Of a stretch of 64,000 nucleotides of DNA, positions 15,908 to 23,150 are shown in pieces. Each line of letters starts with the position of its first letter. Position 1 is the stretch's first letter. Source of the stretch: Streptomyces misionensis. GTDB lineage: Bacteria; Actinomycetota; Actinomycetes; Streptomycetales; Streptomycetaceae. Location: positions 7,811,001 to 7,875,000 of the forward strand of contig NZ_FNTD01000004.1 of NCBI RefSeq assembly GCF_900104815.1. Reading direction: 5' to 3'. The translations under genes and the position numbers were made by a program. Below the pieces are notes generated by a model. It searched no databases. It saw nothing but the letters and a program-made list of their open reading frames with translations, and was not told the origin of the DNA.

Positions 15908-17257
15908 TCAGGCGGCCACCGAAGCGGCGGGCTGGGGCTCGGCGTGGACACTCTCGGCCTCGTCGACCGGGGACGCCGACGCCTTGTCGTACTTCGTACG
16001 GTCGAGGATGTTCTCCCGCGCGGAGACGATGACCGGGATGAGGGCCTGGCCCGCGACGTTGGTCGCGGTGCGCATCATGTCCAGGATCGGGTCGATCGCG
16101 AGCAGCAGGCCGACGCCCTCCATCGGCAGACCCAGGGTGGACAGGGTCAGCGTCAGCATGACCGTCGCGCCCGTCAGACCGGCGGTCGCCGCCGAGCCGA
16201 TCACCGAGACGAAGGCGATCAGCAGGTACTCCTTGATCCCGAGCTGGACGTCGAAGATCTGGGCCACGAAGATCGCGGAGATGGCCGGGTAGATCGCCGC
16301 GCAGCCGTCCATCTTCGTCGTCGCGCCGAACGGCACGGCGAAGGAGGCGTACTCCTTCGGGACGCCGAGATGGATCGCCGACTGCTGGGTGACCGGCATG
16401 GTGCCGACCGAGGAGCGGGAGACGAAGCCGAGCTGGATGGCGGGCCAGGCGCCCTTGAAGAACTGCACCGGGTTGAGCTTGCCGGCGAAGGTGAGCAGCA
16501 GCGGGTAGACGCCGAAGAGGACCAGGGCGCAGCCGATGTAGATGTCGGCGGTGAAGGTCGCGTAGTTGCCGAGCAGATCCCAGCCGTACTGCACGATCGC
16601 GCGGCCGATGAGCCCGGCGGAACCGATCGGGGCCAGCAGGATCACCCACCACAGGGCCTTCTGGAGCAGCTCCAGGACGGACTCGGAGAGGGTGAGGATC
16701 GGCTGGGCCTTCGGACCGATCTTGAGGATGGCGATGCCGGCGACGACCGCCATGAAGACGATCTGGAGGACGTTGAGCTGGACGAACGGCGTCACGACGT
16801 CGGTCGGGAGGATGCCCGTGAGGAAGTCCAGCCAGCTGCCGGCGTGGTCGGGCTTGGCGCCGTCGGCCGGGGTGAGGGAGGAGCCGGAGCCCGGGTTGGA
16901 GACCAGGCCGATGACGAGGCCGATGACGACCGCGATCAGCGAAGTGATCATGAACCAGAGCAGGGTGCGGCCGGCCAGGCGGGCCGCGTTGTTGACCTTC
17001 CGCAGGTTGGTGATGGACACCATGATCGCGAAGAAGACCAGGGGCGCCACGGCCAGCTTCAGCAGCTGCACGAAGATGCCGCCGACCTTGTCGAGGGTGG
17101 TGGCGAGCCAGGACACGTCGTAGGTGCGGGCGACGTAGCCGAGCACCAGGCCGACGGCGAGGCCGAGCAGGACCTGGGCCCAGAAGGGCAGGGGTATCCG
17201 GAAGCCGGACTTCGTGGGCTTTGGATCAGCGGTGTTCGAGGACACGGAGGGACACAC
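15908..17257 (-). CDS. SLC1-type (DAACS) amino-acid/dicarboxylate:cation symporter
   Basis: A 449-aa membrane protein with about eight transmembrane helices and the two re-entrant hairpins of the GltP/DctA/TcyP superfamily. Visible signatures are LKLAVAPLVFFAIMVSITNL, the serine-rich loop SRSSVGTMPVTQQSA, the TKMDGCAAIYPA segment in place of the usual NMDGT motif, and DMMRTATNVAGQAL. Two residues that bind sodium in glutamate transporters differ: Asn becomes Lys in TKMDG, and the Asp after NVxG becomes Gln. The GCAxIYPA stretch resembles cystine symporters of the TcyP/YdjN type as I remember them. A Cys-rich leader peptide is encoded upstream. Start codon is GTG 17257; GTG 17245 is possible. 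Confidence 0.85.
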   Translation of the reverse strand: MCPSVSSNTADPKPTKSGFRIPLPFWAQVLLGLAVGLVLGYVARTYDVSWLATTLDKVGGIFVQLLKLAVAPLVFFAIMVSITNLRKVNNAARLAGRTLLWFMITSLIAVVIGLVIGLVSNPGSGSSLTPADGAKPDHAGSWLDFLTGILPTDVVTPFVQLNVLQIVFMAVVAGIAILKIGPKAQPILTLSESVLELLQKALWWVILLAPIGSAGLIGRAIVQYGWDLLGNYATFTADIYIGCALVLFGVYPLLLTFAGKLNPVQFFKGAWPAIQLGFVSRSSVGTMPVTQQSAIHLGVPKEYASFAVPFGATTKMDGCAAIYPAISAIFVAQIFDVQLGIKEYLLIAFVSVIGSAATAGLTGATVMLTLTLSTLGLPMEGVGLLLAIDPILDMMRTATNVAGQALIPVIVSARENILDRTKYDKASASPVDEAESVHAEPQPAASVAA

Positions 17258-17349
17258 TCCAGTGGGGACGCGCGGGGGAGACCAGCGGGGCGTACGGGAG
17301 CGGCGACCGTGGAAAGGTCAACGGTGCCGCTGCAGCGAGGAGTTCGCGA

Positions 17350-17478
17350 TCAGACGCAACAAGCCGCGGACATGCAGAGGCAGAGGTCGACATGCAGACG
17401 CTGCACGAGCAGGACGCTCGTGATGGTGCGGCGGACGCCGCGCGGGGCGCCGGGGCGGCACACGGTTGCTGTCTTCAT
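17350..17478 (-). CDS. Cysteine-rich leader peptide upstream of the symporter
   Basis: A 42-codon frame runs from ATG 17478 to TGA 17350 and ends ...VQRLHVDLCLCMSAACCV. The closing part matches the pattern of actinobacterial leader peptides found before sulfur and cysteine genes, roughly (R)RHVDLxRVxSAxC. Five of its last 13 residues include four cysteines in two CC/CxC pairs. The peptide stops about 90 bases before the symporter start. The inference is that ribosome stalling at Cys codons when Cys-tRNA is scarce adjusts symporter expression. The peptide is too short for ordinary gene finders. Confidence 0.65.
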   Translation of the reverse strand: MKTATVCRPGAPRGVRRTITSVLLVQRLHVDLCLCMSAACCV

Positions 17479-17503
17479 GGCGTGAAGGACATTAACATCT
17501 TTA

Positions 17504-17552
17504 CTTTGAGAACATCAAAGCAGGACTTTGGTAGGTCTTTGGCGGCCCTTTG
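17504..17552. promoter_or_regulatory. CTTTG direct repeats phased at 11 bp
   Basis: CTTTG occurs at 17504, 17526, 17537 and 17548; the last three are exactly 11 bp apart and the first is two such steps upstream. An inverted copy CAAAG at 17516 forms CAAAG-CAGGA-CTTTG with the second copy. The array lies upstream of the symporter and its leader on the minus strand, next to an AT-rich stretch (TTAATG on the minus strand) that could be a -10 element. Heptamer repeats with 11-bp phasing are the usual layout of SARP operators. Confidence 0.5.
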
Positions 17553-17683
17553 TGCTCATCGGTTGACAGGTCTCGTACAACCTTCAACTCCTCTTGATCG
17601 TCAAGGAGTAGCGGCCCGGCGTGGGCCGATGATCGGCGACCACGCCGACCGCGCGACCTGCCCGCCTCTCACCTGGAGATGTC

Positions 17684-19027
17684 ATGAGAGCCGACTCCGT
17701 CCGCCGCGCACTGCGGCTCGGAGCCTGTACGACGCTCGCCGCCGGACTCGTCACCCTGGGGCTCGCCACCGCTCCCGCGTTCGCCGCGACCGAGCCGGAG
17801 ACCGACCAGCTCTGGATCACCGCCCCGTACGATCCGACCCTGCCGCTCGGCATCGACGGCGGGACACCGCCGACCCGCACGCTCGATGTCAGGCTCAACC
17901 ACGACAACGACCACTTCACGGTGACCGACGGCCGGCTCACGGTGGACGCCTCCGGCCTCGCCGGGGTCGCCGAGATCACCTGGCCGGACAACTGCACGCC
18001 GAGCGGCGCGACCGCGGTGTGCGACGTGCCCGAGGTGCCGGCGACCGGCAACACCGGCGGCGAGGTGCATCTCACGGTCCGCGCGGCCGACGGGGCGGCC
18101 GCCGGGGCCCGGGGCCGCATCACCTTCGAGGCGACCGCCACCGGCGGCCCGGACGGTACGCTCACCGCCCCGCAGGACAGCTTCGACACCACGGTCACGG
18201 TCGCCTCGGGACCCGACCTCGGGCTCACGACCGGCGGCGGCATCAAGGACGCCCAGCCGGGCAGCACGCAGACGCTCCCGTTCACGCTCACCAACCACGG
18301 CAACGAGACCGCGCACGGCTTCACCGTCACGATGACGGCCTCGTACGGGGTGCGGTACCTCAACCGGTACGACGCCTGCGCCTACACGGCGTCGAGCGGC
18401 GACGAGTACGCCCCGATGTCGTACGCGACCTGCACCTTCCACCAGGATCTCGCGCCGGGCGCCTCCTTCGAACTGCCCGAGCCGCTGCAGGTCGAACTGA
18501 CCGCGCACGCGCTCCAGGAGCGGGTCGACATCTCGGCGCAGCCGATCGGCGCGACCGACCTCGGCGGCTACGACGACTACGCGGTGCTGGCGATCGGCGC
18601 CGACAACACGGCCGACTTCTCGGTGACCGGCGCGGCGGTCACGGGCGCCGCGGGCGAGACGGTCACCGCGGCGCTCACCTTCAAGAACAACGGGCCCGCC
18701 TGGCTCGGCAACCTGGGCTCCGGGGACCCGGTCGCCGACGTCAGGCTGATCGTGCCGTCCGGCACCACGGTCACGGCCGCGCCGGAGGACTGCGCCCCGC
18801 GGACCCTCTCCGGCGGCTACTACCCGAACCGCACGGGCGCCCCGCGCTACGACTGCTCGCTGCCGTACTGGGTGCTGGAGAACACCGAGCGCTCCTTCCC
18901 CTTCACGCTGCGGATCGACACGGTGGTGCCCGGAGCGACGGGTGCGGTCAGCATCCATCCTCCGTTCGGCGAGTTCGGCCACGACCCGGACACGTCGAAC
19001 AACGCGGCCGTCCTCACGGTGAACTAG
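17684..19027 (+). CDS. Secreted protein with bacterial-surface-type beta repeats
   Basis: A 447-aa protein with a clear signal peptide (Arg-rich start, LGACTTLAAGLVTLGLATAPAFA, cleavage after AFA-A near residue 35). The mature part contains two or three immunoglobulin-like modules of the DUF11/conserved-repeat kind, for example TLPFTLTNHGNETAHGFTV and VTAALTFKNNGPAWLG, and ends DTSNNAAVLTVN. There is no LPxTG motif or C-terminal membrane helix, so it is probably released or loosely wall-bound. Function is unknown. It is divergent from the symporter across a 426-base intergenic region. Confidence 0.7.
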   Translation: MRADSVRRALRLGACTTLAAGLVTLGLATAPAFAATEPETDQLWITAPYDPTLPLGIDGGTPPTRTLDVRLNHDNDHFTVTDGRLTVDASGLAGVAEITWPDNCTPSGATAVCDVPEVPATGNTGGEVHLTVRAADGAAAGARGRITFEATATGGPDGTLTAPQDSFDTTVTVASGPDLGLTTGGGIKDAQPGSTQTLPFTLTNHGNETAHGFTVTMTASYGVRYLNRYDACAYTASSGDEYAPMSYATCTFHQDLAPGASFELPEPLQVELTAHALQERVDISAQPIGATDLGGYDDYAVLAIGADNTADFSVTGAAVTGAAGETVTAALTFKNNGPAWLGNLGSGDPVADVRLIVPSGTTVTAAPEDCAPRTLSGGYYPNRTGAPRYDCSLPYWVLENTERSFPFTLRIDTVVPGATGAVSIHPPFGEFGHDPDTSNNAAVLTVN

Positions 19028-19058
19028 GGATCGCGCCCACGGGCCCTGGCGAGGTGGT

Positions 19059-19083
19059 GGCCGGCGACGAGGTCGTCCCGGCC
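19059..19083. terminator. Stem-loop between convergent genes
   Basis: GGCCGG (19059-19064) pairs with CCGGCC (19078-19083) and GACG with CGTC inside, around a 4-nt loop with one bulged C. It lies between the secreted-protein gene and the convergent GNAT-NUDIX gene. Confidence 0.5.
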
Positions 19084-19120
19084 CCCACTGCTTTCCCGGC
19101 GGACGACGGCACGATGCCGC

Positions 19121-20185
19121 TCACTTCGTCGTCTCCCAGTCCCAGGTGTCGAAGTAGGCGGCCCGGCCGGTATGGCGGGCCTGGGCCACGGTGCTCAGGC
19201 GGGCGAAGTCGCGCGGGGGCATCAGGGCCTGCCACGCGGGCAGCGGGAGGACCCGCACCTCGTCGTGCTCCTCCGGGTTCAGGACGATGCCGTCGATCTG
19301 CGCCGGGGACAGCCGGCCGCCGTCGAAAACGCAGCCGATCGTGCTGTAGGGCCACTCGTCGCCGGGCAGCCCGTACACCGTCGCCAGCAGCCGGGGCGGC
19401 CCGGTCACCGTCAGGCCGGTCTCCTCCGCGCACTCCCGTACGGCCGTCTGCCACGGACGCTCACCGGGATCCATCGTGCCGCCCACCAACTGCCACGGGT
19501 GCGCGGGCGAGTAGACGGAGCGCAACTGCAGCGGCCGGTCGTCCTCGTCGGTGAAGTACAGGCACGCGAAGCACGTGGCCTTCGGAACCGTCTCGGCGTA
19601 CTGCTCGGGCGGCATCCAGCCCGGACCGGTCCCGCGCAGGTCGTCCCCGTGCTCCGGTACGCCCGGGGCGGCCGGCTCATCGAGCAGGGTCATCCGCATC
19701 AACGCGGAGCTGGACGAGAAGCCCAGCCGACGGTACAGGGGAGCCGCCTCCGCACTGGCGTGCAGCTCGAAAAGGGTGACGTGTTCGGCCTGGAGCCGAT
19801 CGAGCAGTGCGCCGACGGCGGCTCGGGCGTAGCCGCGGCGGCGCAGATCCGGGCGGGTGGCCACCACGTGCACACGGGCGGCCAGCCCCCGGGGACATTC
19901 CGGGGCCGGGAGCACGGGGTGGATCAGGCCCAGGGCGCACGCGGCCAACGAGCCGTCCGCGGCGTCGACGACGAAGCAGCGAGCGTCCCCGGCCGGTGCC
20001 AGCCGGGGAGCCAGCCGGACGGTGCACCGCCGGATCCACTCCTCGCTCAGCGGCTGGGACAGGACATACGAGGAGCGCAGGCGGACGATGCCCTCGGCGT
20101 CGGCAGGCGTGGCCATGCGGACGGGAGGCGGCTCGGCGACGGCCGGTGGCCGGACCGTGGCAGCAGAGGTGGTGTCGGTGTTCAT
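19121..20185 (-). CDS. GNAT acetyltransferase-NUDIX hydrolase fusion
   Basis: This 354-aa protein joins two enzymes. The N-terminal GNAT domain (about 20-165) has the acetyl-CoA loop RPDLRRRGYARAAV and the late APLYRRLGFSS. The C-terminal domain (about 200-350) has a complete NUDIX box, GGTMDPGE ... RECAEETGL, matching Gx5Ex7REUxEExGU. NUDIX enzymes cleave nucleoside diphosphates linked to another group; GNATs acetylate amines. It is the last gene of a four-gene unit: its ATG overlaps the stop of the methyltransferase gene as TGATG, which implies translational coupling. Substrates are unknown. Confidence 0.85.
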   Translation of the reverse strand: MNTDTTSAATVRPPAVAEPPPVRMATPADAEGIVRLRSSYVLSQPLSEEWIRRCTVRLAPRLAPAGDARCFVVDAADGSLAACALGLIHPVLPAPECPRGLAARVHVVATRPDLRRRGYARAAVGALLDRLQAEHVTLFELHASAEAAPLYRRLGFSSSSALMRMTLLDEPAAPGVPEHGDDLRGTGPGWMPPEQYAETVPKATCFACLYFTDEDDRPLQLRSVYSPAHPWQLVGGTMDPGERPWQTAVRECAEETGLTVTGPPRLLATVYGLPGDEWPYSTIGCVFDGGRLSPAQIDGIVLNPEEHDEVRVLPLPAWQALMPPRDFARLSTVAQARHTGRAAYFDTWDWETTK

Positions 20186-21486
20186 CAGGTGCCTTCCTGA
20201 AGCGAGTCGAGGGAGCCGCGCCCGGCGGGTGACGAGGGCTGGCGGGGGAGAGTGGGGCACGGGGGCAGCGTCCAGGTGAGAGCCTTCGGACCGGTACCGG
20301 AGGTGACGTGTTGCGGACCGTCGCCGTCCGGCAGCTCGACCCGGTACGTGTCCGGTCGCCCGGCCTGGTGCCAGCGGTCGTGGAGGCCCTCCAGTTCGGC
20401 CCACACATCGCGCGGCCCGTGGACGCGGACGGTGCCGTCGCCGGGGCCGGCCACCGCCCAGGAGTCCTCCTCGGGGGCGACGACGGTCATCGTCTCGGCC
20501 TGGAAGTCGCGGACCAGCCCCGGTGCCAGGTAGGCCGCGGCGACCCAGAAGCCGTGGGCGTCGTCCGCGGGCGGGGGCAGCCGGGTCGGGCGCGGCCGCC
20601 CGGGATCGGCCGTGATCCGGTCCCGGTGGTCGACGGCCGTGAGCCACCGGAAGCCGAGCAGGGGCCGGTATCCGCGCGGCCGTCCCCGCAGGAGGGTCCG
20701 GAGCCCGCCCTGCGGTGTGCGGGTGACGGACAACTGCCCGGGCCAGCTGGGCGTTCGGGTCGTGAGGGTGGTCAGCAGCGTTCCGCCGGGGGCGAGTTGT
20801 TCGGCCCAGGCCCGGGGGAGGCAGGGCACGCCGATGCCGGAGTGGATACGGTCGTACGGCGCCCCCGTGGGATGCCCGTCCAGCGCGTCGCCTTCGACCA
20901 CCTCCGCGCCCAGGCCGAGCCGGTCGAGGTGGTGCCGGGCGAACTCGCGCATGTGCGGATCCCGTTCGACCCCGGTCGCGCCGCCGGGACCGATGACGGC
21001 GGCGGCGAGCGCGAGGGTGATCCCCGGCCCTGTGCCCAGGTCCAGGAACCGCTGCCCCGGCTGGAGCCGGAGTTGCTGGAGGACTTCGACGGTGGCCGGG
21101 GTGTAGGTGCTCATGGAGGTCATGTGGCCGCCGGTCACCGGCCCCCGGCCGAGGCCGGTCAGCGCTTCTCCGTCGCGCTGGAGGAGGACGGACTCGCCGC
21201 TGTGCACGAGGTCGAGCCACTCCGCCCGGTCGCCCGGGTGGGAGCCGTCCAGGAGCCGCCAGCCGACCGGGTCCGCGCCGGGGCCGCTGACCCGGACGTA
21301 GGCGTGGGGGAGCAGCACCTCCCGTCGCACACGCAGGAGCGCTTCGCGCAGCCGCGGGTCGGTCAGCACACCGTCGGCCACGAGCCGCTCGACCATCGAG
21401 GCGCGGGCTGCGGTCGCGGCGGCGAGCAGGCCGACAGGCATCGGTGGGTGCGGGGTGTCCAGGGACGTGAGCCGGGACGCGTTCAT
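20185..21486 (-). CDS. Protein-L-isoaspartate-methyltransferase-like SAM enzyme
   Basis: A 433-aa protein. Residues about 30-240 form a PCMT-like Rossmann methyltransferase: a helical lead-in (VERLVADGVLTDPRLREALL), the GHMTSMSTYTPATVEVL segment preceding the SAM site, and motif I FLDLGTGPGITL at about 147-158. The acidic loop GVERDPHM follows. PCMTs methylate isoaspartyl carboxylates; relatives in RiPP clusters introduce isoaspartate. The C-terminal 190 residues form an extra domain seen in cluster-associated PCMT homologues and not in housekeeping PCMT. It is coupled to the GNAT-NUDIX gene and follows the triple-NUDIX gene by 71 bases. Confidence 0.75.
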   Translation of the reverse strand: MNASRLTSLDTPHPPMPVGLLAAATAARASMVERLVADGVLTDPRLREALLRVRREVLLPHAYVRVSGPGADPVGWRLLDGSHPGDRAEWLDLVHSGESVLLQRDGEALTGLGRGPVTGGHMTSMSTYTPATVEVLQQLRLQPGQRFLDLGTGPGITLALAAAVIGPGGATGVERDPHMREFARHHLDRLGLGAEVVEGDALDGHPTGAPYDRIHSGIGVPCLPRAWAEQLAPGGTLLTTLTTRTPSWPGQLSVTRTPQGGLRTLLRGRPRGYRPLLGFRWLTAVDHRDRITADPGRPRPTRLPPPADDAHGFWVAAAYLAPGLVRDFQAETMTVVAPEEDSWAVAGPGDGTVRVHGPRDVWAELEGLHDRWHQAGRPDTYRVELPDGDGPQHVTSGTGPKALTWTLPPCPTLPRQPSSPAGRGSLDSLQEGT

Positions 21487-21557
21487 TTCCGAGGTGCTCC
21501 TTCCTGGGCTGCGCCGTCCTCGTCGGTGAGGTGATCGCTCCGGGGGACGCCCGGCGG

Positions 21558-23051
21558 TCACTTCCATCCCCTCTGCGCGTAGGTCCGGCCCGCGAGGATG
21601 TCCGCGATGGCGGTGCGGGTGTACGGGACCAGCTCCGCCGGACAGGACTCCGGCGCCCACCACCGCCACTCCAGACAGCGGTCGGGTTCGCGCACCTCCG
21701 GGATGCCCGACCAGGAATGGGCCTGGAAGAAGAGCTGGAGGCGCGGTCGGGTGTCGTCGGGGCCGGCGAGGTGGACCAGGTGCACGAACTCGACATGCGC
21801 CGGGTCGATGACCAGGTTGGCCTCTTCCCTTGCCTCCCTCACCAGGCAGGCGACGGCGGACTCCCGCTCGCAGTGTCCGGCCGGCAGGTGCCACCGACCG
21901 CCCCCGTACGCGGAGTCGGGGTGGCGCAGGCCGAGAAGGATCCGGCCGTCGTCGTCCCGGAGGAACAGATGTACGCCGACGACGTGGAGTTCGGCCCCGC
22001 TCGGCGTCGCGTCCCGGTCACGTCGCGGCGCGGGAGGCGTTCCCTTCGTGCGCGGGCCGCCGGGCATCGGACGTTCGGCCGCGTGTCGGCGGATCAGGCC
22101 GCCGAGGCCGGAGCTCAGGCGCACCCGGTCGAGCATGTCTACGGTGAACCACCGCAGGAGGACGCCTTCGCGCAGGTCCACGGAGTCGGGGTGCCCGCTC
22201 CAGCGGCCTTCGTAGACCTGGACGGGCACGCTGAGGCCGTCGACGCCGGTCGCCGCCTCCACGGCGTACGGCGTCAGACCGGTGGGTTCCAGGCCGGGCG
22301 CCTCCTCGGCGAGCTCACGGCGCAGGGTCGCTTCCAGGTCGGCGTCGCCCGGCTCGCGGCCGCCGCCCAGCAGGGCGAGGGACCACGGCTCCCAGATGCC
22401 GTCCCGGTGATCGCGCAGATGGAGCAGGTAGCGGCCGTTTCCGTCATGGATCAGGACGGAGGCGTTGACCGGCTCGGGACGCCCGTCGAGGCCGTGGGCT
22501 TCGGCGGCCAGGAGTTTGGCGCGCAGCGTCGGCGACCCGATGTCGGCGAGGTCGAGCCACCGCGCGCAGGTCACTTCCTCGTGCCGCGGCGTGAGCGGCG
22601 GTGGCTCCGCGGCCGTGAGGTAGAAGGCGAAGCGGAAGTCGAAGTGCCGGTGCGCGGGTTCGCCGCCTGCCGGGCCGGCGTCGATGTCGTGGACGTCGAT
22701 GTCGACCGGCGCGCCGAGGAACTGCGGGGTCAGGCACAGATCCCCGGGTCGGAGCCCGGTTTCCTCGCACACTTCGCGCAGCGCGGCAGCCAGAAGGGTC
22801 CGGTCCTCCTCGACGTGACCACCGGGAGCGAGGAGCTTCCCCGACGCCCTGTGACCGATGTGCAGGACACGCCGGTTCCGGTCGACGACCGCGGCGCTGC
22901 ACGTGATGTGACCGGGCAGCGCCGCACGGCTCGTCGGCTCGGCGGGCCCGTCGAGGAGGGCGAGGAGCCCGGAGAGGGCGTCCCTCTCCCGCGGATGCCG
23001 GGCCAGGTACGCCTCGGTGGTCGCACGGATGTGGGAGCGGGTGGGTGGCAC
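21558..23051 (-). CDS. Triple NUDIX-domain protein
   Basis: A 497-aa protein carrying three NUDIX domains in tandem. Box 1 (about 77-100) reads GGHVEED ... REVCEETGL with a core REUxEE. Box 2 (about 229-254) reads GGGREPGD ... RELAEEAPGL and has an extra residue before the last Gly. Box 3 (about 391-413) reads AGHCERE ... REAREEANL with Asn in place of Gly. All three keep the metal-binding REUxEE core; the flanking positions deviate. The start is taken at GTG 23051 because GAGGTGATGAC precedes it. It sits between an ABC exporter and the methyltransferase in one direction. Substrates are unknown. Confidence 0.82.
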   Translation of the reverse strand: MPPTRSHIRATTEAYLARHPRERDALSGLLALLDGPAEPTSRAALPGHITCSAAVVDRNRRVLHIGHRASGKLLAPGGHVEEDRTLLAAALREVCEETGLRPGDLCLTPQFLGAPVDIDVHDIDAGPAGGEPAHRHFDFRFAFYLTAAEPPPLTPRHEEVTCARWLDLADIGSPTLRAKLLAAEAHGLDGRPEPVNASVLIHDGNGRYLLHLRDHRDGIWEPWSLALLGGGREPGDADLEATLRRELAEEAPGLEPTGLTPYAVEAATGVDGLSVPVQVYEGRWSGHPDSVDLREGVLLRWFTVDMLDRVRLSSGLGGLIRRHAAERPMPGGPRTKGTPPAPRRDRDATPSGAELHVVGVHLFLRDDDGRILLGLRHPDSAYGGGRWHLPAGHCERESAVACLVREAREEANLVIDPAHVEFVHLVHLAGPDDTRPRLQLFFQAHSWSGIPEVREPDRCLEWRWWAPESCPAELVPYTRTAIADILAGRTYAQRGWK

Positions 23052-23150
23052 GTCATCACCTCGGCAGGGCGTGGAGCGGAACGTGGACAAGCGGAGCGCG
23101 GCCGCGGGCGCGGACATGGGCGGTTCGGGCCGGACCGGCTTCGGCGCAGC

